Part shown: positions 21,576 to 30,405 of the stretch, one piece after another | How the letters are laid out: each line of letters begins with the position of its first letter | How positions within the stretch are numbered: the stretch's first letter is position 1 | Source of the DNA: an uncultured Clostridium sp. | GTDB lineage: Bacteria > Bacillota > Clostridia > Lachnospirales > Lachnospiraceae | DNA: 64,000 nt | Direction of reading: 5' to 3' | Assembly: GCA_946553025.1 (NCBI GenBank) | Contig: CAMNRM010000015.1 | Location: forward strand, 1-64,000 | The notes under the pieces: model-generated | Seen by the model: only the letters and a program-made list of their open reading frames with translations | Database searches by the model: none | What the model was told of the DNA's origin: nothing | Translations under genes and position numbers: made by a program

Positions 21576-23692
21576 TGGAAGGATGGGAAATCATGATTCC
21601 TGGAGTGTGCGGCTTTGGACTGCACTTTGTACTTGACGGTTTTCGGCTGGTCTACACCCTGATTGCCGTGCTGATGTGGACGGTCAGTGCGGTCTTTTCC
21701 CATGAATACATGGCACACTATGAAAACCGGCAAAGATACTACAGCTTCCTCTGGATTACCTTTTTTGCTACCGTCGGCGTATTTTTATCCGCCGATCTTA
21801 TGACCACCTTTATCTTCTTTGAGATTATGTCGCTGACCTCCTATGTATGGGTGGCCTTCGACGAAAAAAAGGAATCCCTCCGGGCTGCCGAAACCTATCT
21901 GGCTGTAGCCATTATCGGCGGCATGGTTATGCTTATGGGCCTTTTCCTGTTGGCTTCCTGTCTGGAAACCTTAGAAATCGCCAAGCTTTCTTCTGCAGTA
22001 AAAGCAGCGGCAGAAAGAGGAGAAAAAGGAAGGCTTTACGCGGCAGGTCTTCTTCTGCTCTTTGGTTTTGGGGCAAAAGCAGGTGCATTTCCCCTGCATA
22101 TCTGGCTGCCCAAGGCCCATCCGGTAGCCCCTGCCCCGGCCAGCGCCCTGCTCTCCGGAATACTGACCAAAACAGGTATCTTCGGGATCATTATTATCTC
22201 CCTGAGAATCTTTGCCGCAGACGGCCTGTGGGCCCTTCTTATCGTAGTACTCGGGCTGATAACCATGTTTCTGGGTGCTTTTTTAGCCGTATTTTCAGTA
22301 AACCTGAAGCGAACCCTGGCCTGTTCCTCCGTTTCCCAGATTGGCTTCATCCTGGTAGGCGTAGGCATGGCCTGTGCCCTTTCCTTTGCGGGAGAAAACC
22401 CGGCAATAGCCGTAAGAGGAACCTTTCTGCACATGATCAACCACTCCCTGTTCAAGCTGGTTCTCTTTTTGTGTGCCGGAGCCGTATACATGAAGCTTCA
22501 CCAGCTCGACTTAAATGAAATCCGCGGCTACGGCCGAAATAAACCCGTACTTTGCTTCTGCTTTCTTATGGGAGCCATGGGAATCAGCGGTGTCCCTGCC
22601 TTCAGCGGATATATCAGCAAAACCCTTCTCCACGAAAGCATCGTCGAGTACCAGAAACTCCTGGCAGAAGGAGAAGTCCTTGTGCATTCCCTGACCAAAG
22701 ACGTCCCCTCCTTATCCGCCATAGAACCCTTTATCACCCAGTGCCTGAAAAGCCCCGGATTCTGGAAAGGAGCAGAGTGGATATTTATCATTACCGGCGG
22801 AATGACCTTTGCCTATATGCTGAAGCTTTTTATCGCAATCTTTATCGAAAAACACCCCACACGTCAGGAAGAATTTGACCGCCTGGGAAAAACCGCGATG
22901 AAGCCGTCCAGCAAAGCCGTACTCCTGGTTCCGGCAATCCTCCTCCCCCTGATGGGCCTGTTCCCTGCCCTCACCATGGATAAGCTTGCCGATCTGGGAC
23001 AGAGCTTCTTCACCGAAGAAAGCTTAGCCCACGCCATCCATTACTTCTCCTGGGAAAACCTAAAAGGCGGCCTGATGTCATTAGCCATAGGATTATTCCT
23101 GTACGTTATCATTATCCGCCATCTGCTCATGGCCTCACCCCAGGAAACCGCACCAAACGCAAGCCCCCGGAAAACCTATATCAATCGCTGGCCCGACCAA
23201 CTGGATCTGGAAAACCTTCTCTACCGTCCGCTTTTGCAAAAAGCACTCCCGGGAATCTTCGGCGCAGTGTGCAGCTTTATCGACCGCTATGTCATTGACG
23301 TCCCCCTGGCCGTTTTCCTGACCATCTCCTCGGTTATCTGCCGGGGCATGGATCACCTGGCGGATGCAGCCATCCTGCTGGCCAGAAAAACCAGCCACCG
23401 ACAGCTAAGCGAAAAAATCATTGTATCCGAAAGATACTGGCTTGCCCGGAAACTTGGCACCCTGTCGGATTTCTGGACAAATTTAAAACGCCGTACCTCG
23501 AAAGGAAAAGAAAAATGCACAGCAGAAACGCAGCCCCAGGTATCCACAAGGGTACTGGAACTTATCGAATGGGAAGCAAGCTGGAAAAAAACCGGCCGTC
23601 TGATTCAGGAAAGCTTCTCCTTTGGCCTGATGCTTTTCTGCATAGGACTCTGCCTGACCCTGGCTTATCTTTTCTATGTATTTTTGCGCTAA
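21572..23692 (+). CDS. NuoL/HyfB-type antiporter subunit, fourth and longest paralogue
   Basis: A 706-residue membrane protein. The core (about 1-430) has the family motifs: Glu in FFEIMSLTSYVWVAF, FGAKAGAFPLHIWLPKAHPVAPAPASALLSG, NHSLFKLVLFLCAGA. A C-terminal extension of about 230 residues continues with several helices and ends in a final membrane segment (FSFGLMLFCIGLCLTLAYLFYVFLR), as in NuoL/MbhI-like subunits that carry a lateral arm. AGGAGG lies nine bases before the ATG, which overlaps the preceding stop. It is the last recognisable subunit; no [NiFe] hydrogenase or NuoB/C/D/I gene follows. Confidence 0.88.
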   Translation: MMEGWEIMIPGVCGFGLHFVLDGFRLVYTLIAVLMWTVSAVFSHEYMAHYENRQRYYSFLWITFFATVGVFLSADLMTTFIFFEIMSLTSYVWVAFDEKKESLRAAETYLAVAIIGGMVMLMGLFLLASCLETLEIAKLSSAVKAAAERGEKGRLYAAGLLLLFGFGAKAGAFPLHIWLPKAHPVAPAPASALLSGILTKTGIFGIIIISLRIFAADGLWALLIVVLGLITMFLGAFLAVFSVNLKRTLACSSVSQIGFILVGVGMACALSFAGENPAIAVRGTFLHMINHSLFKLVLFLCAGAVYMKLHQLDLNEIRGYGRNKPVLCFCFLMGAMGISGVPAFSGYISKTLLHESIVEYQKLLAEGEVLVHSLTKDVPSLSAIEPFITQCLKSPGFWKGAEWIFIITGGMTFAYMLKLFIAIFIEKHPTRQEEFDRLGKTAMKPSSKAVLLVPAILLPLMGLFPALTMDKLADLGQSFFTEESLAHAIHYFSWENLKGGLMSLAIGLFLYVIIIRHLLMASPQETAPNASPRKTYINRWPDQLDLENLLYRPLLQKALPGIFGAVCSFIDRYVIDVPLAVFLTISSVICRGMDHLADAAILLARKTSHRQLSEKIIVSERYWLARKLGTLSDFWTNLKRRTSKGKEKCTAETQPQVSTRVLELIEWEASWKKTGRLIQESFSFGLMLFCIGLCLTLAYLFYVFLR

Positions 23693-23758
23693 AATGCAGA
23701 TAAACCAAACAAAAAGACTATCCGCAGCAATAACCAAAAAAGAAAGGAGCCCCTCCCG

Positions 23759-25036
23759 ATGACCACGCCCAAAAACATTAAAATCGTAATCGGAGCAAAC
23801 TTTGGCGATGAAGGAAAGGGGCAGATGACCGATTATTTCTGCCAGGAAGCCGCTCAAAAAGGCGAAAAAGCCCTGGTCATCTGCCATAACGGCGGAAGCC
23901 AGAGAGGACATACTGTGATAAAAAACGACAAACCTCGTCATGTTTTCCATCATTTCGGTGCCGGAAGCTTTTCCGGCGCTGATACCTATCTGGCCGAAGA
24001 ATTCATCGTCAACCCCATGGTATTTTGCAAAGAATGGGAAGAACTAAAAAAAGCAGACTGCACCCCAACCGTCTTCGCCCATCCCAACTGCCGTATCACC
24101 ACTCCCTTTGACATGATAATCAACCAGCTCACCGAAGAAAAACGTCAGGACCAGCGCCACGGAAGCTGCGGCATGGGAATCTATGAAACCATCAGCCGCC
24201 ACAGAGAAATGAAAAAAAACGGACAAAATTTAACTCTGAAAACCTTATACCAGGAAGGCAGACCCTCCCTGCAAAAAATAAGAGATGAATATTTCCCCCG
24301 GCGTCTGGAAACGCTAAAATTAACCATGGATAAAGAATGGGAAGCCATCATTTCCAGTGATAACCTGCTTGACCACTACCTTGAAGACCTGACCTTTATG
24401 TGCCAAAACTTAAGATTCACAGAAGTATCCATCTTCGATCACTATAACACCCTTGTCTTTGAAGGCGGCCAGGGTCTTTTACTCGATCAGGACAATCAAG
24501 AATACTTCCCCCACCTGACCCCCAGCAGCACCGGAGTAAAAAACCCCAAAAACCTCATCCAAAAATGGCTTCACTCCTCAACCCCAACCTCACCGTCCAT
24601 AAACTCTGCTTCACCCCTTACCTCAATCGAAGTATGCTACGTAACCCGCCCCTACCTCACCCGCCACGGAGCAGGCCGCTTCGACACAGAATGTAAAAAA
24701 GAAGAAATCAACCCCCACATGACCGACTTAACCAATGTCCCCAACCCCTACCAGGGCACTCTGCGCTACGGAAAAATGGACGTCCAGGCCCTGCAGAAAA
24801 GAACCCAAAACGACTTCATCCCCCTGCAAAAAACCATCCCCTTCCAAACCTGCCAATGCTCCCTGGCCATCACCCACAGAAATGAGCACAAAGACCCGTT
24901 TGTAACCGAAAAAAGTATGGATATCCAATCCTTTTTTGCCGGATTTAACAAAATCTATCACTCCTATGGAGAAGATGCATTGAGCGTAAACTGCGCCTTT
25001 CCCTCGATTTTAGTAGAAAAAAATTTTCTTTTATGA
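23759..25036 (+). CDS. Divergent adenylosuccinate synthetase-like ligase
   Basis: A 425-residue member of the PurA fold family, which couples GTP hydrolysis to joining aspartate to IMP. Present: the GDEGKG P-loop with catalytic Asp (residue 17), a variant of the GGHNAGHT loop (CHNGGSQRGHTVI, catalytic His kept), HGSCGMGIYETISR in place of TTGRGIGPAY, FEGGQGLLLD, and TRHGAGRFDTE in place of TGxGPFPTE. The many substitutions make it unlikely to be the housekeeping PurA. It could be a PurZ-like or other specialised ligase, although PurZ typically lacks the catalytic Asp kept here. Codon use is strikingly C-rich compared with most of the window. It follows the antiporter operon by 66 bases without a visible terminator. 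Confidence 0.75.
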   Translation: MTTPKNIKIVIGANFGDEGKGQMTDYFCQEAAQKGEKALVICHNGGSQRGHTVIKNDKPRHVFHHFGAGSFSGADTYLAEEFIVNPMVFCKEWEELKKADCTPTVFAHPNCRITTPFDMIINQLTEEKRQDQRHGSCGMGIYETISRHREMKKNGQNLTLKTLYQEGRPSLQKIRDEYFPRRLETLKLTMDKEWEAIISSDNLLDHYLEDLTFMCQNLRFTEVSIFDHYNTLVFEGGQGLLLDQDNQEYFPHLTPSSTGVKNPKNLIQKWLHSSTPTSPSINSASPLTSIEVCYVTRPYLTRHGAGRFDTECKKEEINPHMTDLTNVPNPYQGTLRYGKMDVQALQKRTQNDFIPLQKTIPFQTCQCSLAITHRNEHKDPFVTEKSMDIQSFFAGFNKIYHSYGEDALSVNCAFPSILVEKNFLL

Positions 25037-25137
25037 TACACTAAGTAAACACAATACTTTATCCCCACAAAACGCAATGAAAAACAAGAATTCACAAAAA
25101 GAAATCAAAAAGCAAAGAAAAAGAAAGGCCCGCCCTT

Positions 25138-26892
25138 ATGAAAACAACCCAACTCCTGAAGCGCTTCACCCCCTACTATAAAAAATATACCGCCATCATG
25201 ATCATGGATCTGTTCTGCGCCGCTCTGACGACCATCTGCGAAATGATCCTCCCCCTCATCCTCCGCTACCTGACGAACACCGGTATGACCAACCTCTCCG
25301 CCCTGACCATCCGCACCGTCTTAAGCATAGGCACCCTCTATTTTGTCCTGCGCATTATTGACGGTCTGGCCAGCTACTACATGGCCTACACCGGTCACGT
25401 TATGGGTGCCGCCATAGAAACCGATATGCGTGAAGATGCCTTCGCCCACCTGCAAAAACTCTCCGACAACTACTTCAACAACACCAAAGTCGGACAAATC
25501 ATGGCCCGGATCACCAGCGACTTATTCGACGTCACCGAATTTGCCCACCATTGTCCGGAAGAATTTTTTATCGCCTTTTTAAAAGCCGTGGTATCCTTTA
25601 TCATCCTCTCCCGGATTAACCTTTTGCTGACGGTCATTATCTTCGTCCTGATTCCCATAATGGCCATATCCTGCACCTATTTTAATCTGCAGGTCAGAAA
25701 AGCCTTCAAGCGCCAGAGAAACCATATCGGTGAATTAAACGCCCGGATAGAGGACAGCCTTTTAGGGAACAAGGTCGTCCGCGCCTTTGCCAATGAACAG
25801 GTGGAGATTGACAAATTCAACCAGAACAACCAGGAATTTTTTGCTATCAAGCGCCACACCTACCGCTATATGGCGGCTTTTCAGAATACCATTCGCATGT
25901 TCGACGGCCTGATGTACGTGGTAGTTATCGTTGCCGGAGGATGCTTTATGATTAAAGGGCTGGTTGCCCCCGCCGATTTGGTTGCCTACACCCTTTACGT
26001 AACGACCCTTCTTGCCACTATCCGCCGGATTATCGAATTTGCCGAACAGTTCCAGCGGGGCATGACCGGCGTGGAACGCTTTATGGAACTGATGGATGCC
26101 AATATAGATATCTTTAATGAAGAAGGGGCAGTACCCATTGAAGAAGTTCAGGGAGAAATCACCTTCAACGATGTTTCCTTTGAATATCCGGACGATCACA
26201 CCCCCGTTCTTGCCCATATCAACCTGACGATAAAACCGGGTGAAAAGGTAGCCCTGGTCGGCCCTTCCGGCGGCGGAAAGACGACCATGTGCAACCTGAT
26301 CCCCCGTTTCTATGACCCCACGGAGGGAGAAATCCTCCTGGACGGAAAAAATATCCGCCACCTTACCCTGCAGAGCCTGCGCAGCAGCATCGGCGTGGTA
26401 CAGCAGGATGTGTATCTGTTTTCCGGCACGGTGTATGAAAATATTGCCTACGGAAAACCCGGAGCCGATCGCGAAGAAGTTATCCGGGCGGCAAAGCTTG
26501 CAGGGGCACATGAATTTATCGAGGAACTTAAAGACGGCTATGATACCTATGTAGGCGAGCGCGGCGTGAAGCTTTCGGGCGGACAGAAGCAGAGGATCAG
26601 CATTGCCCGGGTATTCTTAAAAGCGCCCAGGGTGCTTCTTTTAGACGAGGCCACGGCTGCCTTAGATAATGAAAGCGAACACCTGGTATCGGAATCCTTA
26701 GATAAGCTGGCAGCAGGCAGGACGACCTTAACCATTGCCCACCGTCTTACCACGATCCACGGAGCCGACCGGATTCTGGTTCTCTCCGGCAATCAGATTG
26801 TGGAGGAAGGAAACCACCGGGAGTTAATGGCGAAAAAAGGAATCTATTATCAGTTATATACCTCGGCAAATGGTATGGAAGAAACAAAGTAA
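25138..26892 (+). CDS. ABC exporter half-transporter (permease-ATPase fusion)
   Basis: A 584-residue type IV ABC exporter of the MsbA/BmrA class. Six N-terminal membrane helices (about residues 15-310), then a nucleotide-binding domain: Walker A VGPSGGGKTT, Q-loop GVVQQDVYLF, signature VKLSGGQKQR, Walker B RVLLLDEATAALD, H-loop TLTIAHRL. It acts as a homodimer or with a second half-transporter; none is adjacent, so a homodimer is more likely. The substrate (drug, lipid or peptide) is unknown. It is followed 21 bases later by the DegV gene. Confidence 0.92.
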   Translation: MKTTQLLKRFTPYYKKYTAIMIMDLFCAALTTICEMILPLILRYLTNTGMTNLSALTIRTVLSIGTLYFVLRIIDGLASYYMAYTGHVMGAAIETDMREDAFAHLQKLSDNYFNNTKVGQIMARITSDLFDVTEFAHHCPEEFFIAFLKAVVSFIILSRINLLLTVIIFVLIPIMAISCTYFNLQVRKAFKRQRNHIGELNARIEDSLLGNKVVRAFANEQVEIDKFNQNNQEFFAIKRHTYRYMAAFQNTIRMFDGLMYVVVIVAGGCFMIKGLVAPADLVAYTLYVTTLLATIRRIIEFAEQFQRGMTGVERFMELMDANIDIFNEEGAVPIEEVQGEITFNDVSFEYPDDHTPVLAHINLTIKPGEKVALVGPSGGGKTTMCNLIPRFYDPTEGEILLDGKNIRHLTLQSLRSSIGVVQQDVYLFSGTVYENIAYGKPGADREEVIRAAKLAGAHEFIEELKDGYDTYVGERGVKLSGGQKQRISIARVFLKAPRVLLLDEATAALDNESEHLVSESLDKLAAGRTTLTIAHRLTTIHGADRILVLSGNQIVEEGNHRELMAKKGIYYQLYTSANGMEETK

Positions 26893-26913
26893 GTATTTAG
26901 AGGAGAAAAAGAA

Positions 26914-27771
26914 ATGAGCATTGCATTTGTTACCGACAGCAACAGCGGAATTACCCAAAAGGAAGGAGAAAAATTGGGGATTTCGGTGATTCCCATGCCT
27001 TTTATGGTTGATGGGAAAACCTATCTGGAGGATATTGATTTAACCCAGGCACAGTTCTATGAAATGCTGGCTTCGGGAGCAGATATTTCGACTTCCCAGC
27101 CTTCGCCGGAAACCGTGACGGATCTGTGGGACGAGTTATTAAAGGAGCATGAGAGCATTGTCCACATTCCCATGTCCAGCGGTTTAAGCGGTTCCTGTCA
27201 GACGGCGGTGATGCTGGCACAGGATTATGAGGGAAGGGTTTTTGTGGTCAATAACCAGCGGATCTCCGTTACCCAGAGGCTGTCTGTACTGGAAGGGATG
27301 AAGCTTGCGCAGGAGGGAATGCGTGCCGGGCAGATTAAGGACGAACTGGAACGGACGAGGTTTGACAGCATTATTTATATCTGCGTGGATACCCTGAAAT
27401 ATCTGAAAAAGGGCGGGCGGATTACACCGGCAGCGGCGGCACTGGGAACGCTTCTGCGCATTAAGCCGGTGCTGATTATCGAAGGGGAAAAGCTGGACGC
27501 CTTTTCCAAAGCACGGACGATGAAGCAGGCCAAGGCGACGATGCTTGCTGCCGTGCAGAAGGATATGGAAGTTCGTTTTCATCATCTTGCGCCGGAAGAT
27601 GCACACATCCATTTTGCCCATACACAGAATGAAGAGGCGGCAAAGGAGTGGATGGAGGAGGTGCGGGCGATGTTTCCGGGGGCGTCATTCCATGCCGATC
27701 CGTTGTCCCTGAGCATTGCCTGCCATATCGGGCCGGGAGCACTGGCGATTACCTGTACGAAGAAGCTTTGA
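26914..27771 (+). CDS. DegV family fatty-acid-binding protein
   Basis: A 285-residue two-domain DegV protein that binds a long-chain fatty acid, usually as the FakB partner of the FakA kinase in phospholipid synthesis from exogenous fatty acids. Marks: start IAFVTDSNSGI, DGKTYLEDIDLTQAQFYEML, the TSQPSPETV loop, VHIPMSSGLSGSCQTA, YLKKGGRITPAAAALGTLLRIKPVL and the C-terminal GPGALAITCTKK. GAGGAGAAAAAG precedes the ATG. No fakA is in the window. Confidence 0.93.
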   Translation: MSIAFVTDSNSGITQKEGEKLGISVIPMPFMVDGKTYLEDIDLTQAQFYEMLASGADISTSQPSPETVTDLWDELLKEHESIVHIPMSSGLSGSCQTAVMLAQDYEGRVFVVNNQRISVTQRLSVLEGMKLAQEGMRAGQIKDELERTRFDSIIYICVDTLKYLKKGGRITPAAAALGTLLRIKPVLIIEGEKLDAFSKARTMKQAKATMLAAVQKDMEVRFHHLAPEDAHIHFAHTQNEEAAKEWMEEVRAMFPGASFHADPLSLSIACHIGPGALAITCTKKL

Positions 27772-27835
27772 CCGTCGCCTGTTCCTATAGATTTAGGACA
27801 GCGGATAAATAAAAAAGGTGACAGGGGGAAGAGCC

Positions 27836-29458
27836 ATGGCAGTGCTTTGGAAAAAAATACAGGGCTATTTAAGGCAGGAGAAGCCTTTGACGATCCGGGT
27901 CCCGCTGGTTCTTCTTTTATTTGTGGTGGGGCTGGTTCCGGTTGGGATCTACAGCCAGATTTTTCTGACTTCCGCAGAAAACAGCCAGGTGAGCAGCCGC
28001 CAGGTGGATGTGCAGAACCAGTGCCTGATCCTAAGCAGCAAGATGACAAGGGCCGGATTTATCTCCGATGCGGTAAAGGATGCTTCCTTTATTACGGAGA
28101 TGAATGTCACGGCAGATTTATTCCACGGACGGATTATGATTGTGGATAAAAATTATCGGATTATCAAGGATACCTTTGGTCTGGCCGAGGGAAAAATCGT
28201 TGTTTCGGAGGAGGTAATCCGCTGTTTTCAGGGAGAGAACAGCAACATGAACAACAGCGATAAAAACTATTTTGTCCAGACCATTCCTATCTATGAAAAT
28301 ACGCCGGACAAGGCCATCCAGGGTGTTCTGGTGGCGGCGGCATCTACGGAATACATCCGTCGTCTGTCAGCCTCCGGTGAAGACGAATCCCGGTTCTTTT
28401 TAATGATTATGGCGATTTTGCTTCTGCTCTTATCGGTCAGCGCCGCCGAACTGTTAATCCGCCCGTTTATCCGCCTGGAACGTATGCTGACCCAGGCAGC
28501 GGACGGGAACCTTTCCAGCGATATTCATGAATTTACTTACCGGGAAACAAAGGAAATTTCCGAAACGGTCAGCAGTATGCTTTCTAAGCTTAAAGAGGTG
28601 GATCAGTCCCGCCAGGAGTTTGTTTCCAATGTATCCCATGAACTGAAAACACCGATTACTTCGATAAGGGTTCTGGCGGATTCTCTGATGAGTATGGACG
28701 GGGCTTCCGTGGAGCTTTACCAGGAGTTTATGCGGGATATTTCGGATGAAATTGACCGGGAGAGCAAGATTATCGACGATCTTCTGTCGCTGGTGAAGAT
28801 GGATAAGGCAGGAGAGGCCCAGATGAAGGTCAGCCCGATTTCCATTAATCAGCTGATGGAAATGATCTTAAAGCGCCTTCGCCCCATTGCCGGAAAGCGC
28901 AATGTAGAACTGATTTATGAGAGCATCCGGGAGGTAAGTGCGGATGTGGATGAGGTAAAACTCTCCCTGGCCTTTAATAATTTGGTGGAAAATGCCATTA
29001 AGTATAATGTGGATGACGGCTGGGTCAAGGTAAAACTCGATGCCGATCACAAAGCGTTTTATGTCACGGTTGCCGACTCCGGCATAGGTATCCCGGAGGA
29101 ATTCCAGCGCTATATTTTTGACCGTTTTTACCGTGTAGATAAGGCCAGATCCCGGGAAACCGGAGGAACCGGCCTGGGTCTTGCCATCACAAAAAGCGTT
29201 ATCCTGATGCACCATGGAACCGTAAAAGTGGAGAGCCGGGAAGGCGAGGGAACCGTATTTACCGTGCGTATTCCGCTGAATTATGTACCTTCCGGAGCCG
29301 GAAAAAACGGCGCAAATCCTGCCGGGACAGTGAAGAATTCCCCGGCGTTAAAGAGCTTTTGGATAGGCTATCCCAGAAAGGAAAAGGACAGCAAAAAGCA
29401 GAAGAATACACGGGGAGAAACTCCCAGACCAAAGGAGGCAGGGGATGGAAAAAGGTAG
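27836..29458 (+). CDS. Membrane sensor histidine kinase (no response regulator beside it)
   Basis: A 540-residue two-component kinase. One membrane helix near residues 25-42, an extracytoplasmic sensor region, a second helix near 185-205, a HAMP linker, then HisKA with the phosphorylated His268 in VSNVSHELKTPITSIRV. The ATPase domain has NLVENAIKYN, DSGIGIPEEF, FYRVDKARSRETGGTGLGLAI. A Lys-rich tail of about 50 residues ends the protein. The ATG at 27836 (GGGGGAAG upstream) is preferred to the GTG at 27818. The layout resembles WalK/PhoR kinases. The gene before it is degV, not a regulator. It overlaps the GerMN lipoprotein gene by 14 bases. Confidence 0.9.
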   Translation: MAVLWKKIQGYLRQEKPLTIRVPLVLLLFVVGLVPVGIYSQIFLTSAENSQVSSRQVDVQNQCLILSSKMTRAGFISDAVKDASFITEMNVTADLFHGRIMIVDKNYRIIKDTFGLAEGKIVVSEEVIRCFQGENSNMNNSDKNYFVQTIPIYENTPDKAIQGVLVAAASTEYIRRLSASGEDESRFFLMIMAILLLLLSVSAAELLIRPFIRLERMLTQAADGNLSSDIHEFTYRETKEISETVSSMLSKLKEVDQSRQEFVSNVSHELKTPITSIRVLADSLMSMDGASVELYQEFMRDISDEIDRESKIIDDLLSLVKMDKAGEAQMKVSPISINQLMEMILKRLRPIAGKRNVELIYESIREVSADVDEVKLSLAFNNLVENAIKYNVDDGWVKVKLDADHKAFYVTVADSGIGIPEEFQRYIFDRFYRVDKARSRETGGTGLGLAITKSVILMHHGTVKVESREGEGTVFTVRIPLNYVPSGAGKNGANPAGTVKNSPALKSFWIGYPRKEKDSKKQKNTRGETPRPKEAGDGKR

Positions 29459-30404
29459 AACAAAGACAGGCTTTTTTCGGGCAATAACCTTCCTTTTGTC
29501 CCTGGTTTTTCTGCTGCTTTCCGGCTGTCAGCGGGGAAACGGCGGGGAGGATGCATCCAGCGAGGCGAAGGAAAATACCTATACGATATATTATCTGAAT
29601 ACAAATATGACAAAGATGTCCGAGGTTCCCTATGAGGCTTTGGGGGAGGATCTGAGCAGCCTGGTCTGGGAATTATACGATCAGCTTCTCAATGTCCCGG
29701 CGGATGTGGATGTAAAATCACCGCTTCCGGCAAGATCGGAGCTTCAGCGGATTCAGTGGGAATCCAATGTTTTATACCTGTATTTTGATATTAATTATAC
29801 GATGATGAATTCCAGCCATGAGATCCTGTGCAGGGCTGCACTGACCAAGACATTGACACAGATTAGCGGGGTGGAGTACATCAATATTTACACCGGGGAT
29901 CAGCCGCTGATGGACAGCCAGGGAAATCCGGTGGGTATGCTGAGTGCAGGGGATTTTGTGGACAGCATCAGCGATGTTAATGCGTTTGAGAAATCGGAAT
30001 TAACCCTGTATTTTGCCGATGAAACCGGGGAATATCTGGTGGAAGAGCGACGGGAAGTGATGCACAGCATGAATACTTCGATGGAGCGGCTAATCGTGGA
30101 ACAACTTTTAGAAGGGCCGGAATATGCGGGCTATAAGGCCACGCTTCCCGCAGAAGCAAAGCTTCTTAATATTTCCGTGACCGATAACGTCTGTTACCTG
30201 AATTTTGATTCGGCATTCTTGTACAGCGGGCTGGATGTCAAGGAGGAAATCTCCCTGTATTCGGTGATTGACTCTTTAACCCAGCTAACCACCGTAAACC
30301 GGGTGCAGTTTTCCGTCAACGGCTCGCCGGCAGTGATGTTTCGGGATACGATTTCGTTAAATACCTTGTTTGAACAAAATATGGATTATGTGAGAGGAGA
30401 ATAA
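29445..30404 (+). CDS. GerMN-domain lipoprotein
   Basis: A 319-residue exported lipoprotein: basic N-terminus, hydrophobic core and lipobox LLSGC (Cys about residue 28). Two GerMN domains follow (about 45-165 and 185-310), recognisable from paired patterns such as LYFDINYTMMNSSHEILCRAALTKTLTQISGVEYINIY and CYLNFDSAFLYSGLDVKEEISLYSVIDSLTQLTTVNRVQFSVNG (key words: YFD.../NFD..., ALT.TLTQ, V.INIY). GerM-type proteins act at the cell surface in sporulation and germination or as partners of sensor kinases. Overlap with the kinase gene suggests a joint function. Confidence 0.88.
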   Translation: MEKGRTKTGFFRAITFLLSLVFLLLSGCQRGNGGEDASSEAKENTYTIYYLNTNMTKMSEVPYEALGEDLSSLVWELYDQLLNVPADVDVKSPLPARSELQRIQWESNVLYLYFDINYTMMNSSHEILCRAALTKTLTQISGVEYINIYTGDQPLMDSQGNPVGMLSAGDFVDSISDVNAFEKSELTLYFADETGEYLVEERREVMHSMNTSMERLIVEQLLEGPEYAGYKATLPAEAKLLNISVTDNVCYLNFDSAFLYSGLDVKEEISLYSVIDSLTQLTTVNRVQFSVNGSPAVMFRDTISLNTLFEQNMDYVRGE

Positions 30405-30405
30405 A

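Noticed and set aside
13830..23692. NADH dehydrogenase or Ech hydrogenase operon
   Set aside because: Only antiporter-like membrane subunits and Mrp E/F/G/B/C are present; no NuoB/C/D/I or hydrogenase large or small subunit is in or next to the operon.
23759..25036. Phage PurZ (2-aminoadenylosuccinate synthase)
   Set aside because: The catalytic Asp of GDEGKG, typically replaced in PurZ, is kept, and no phage genes surround it; it is listed only as PurA-like.
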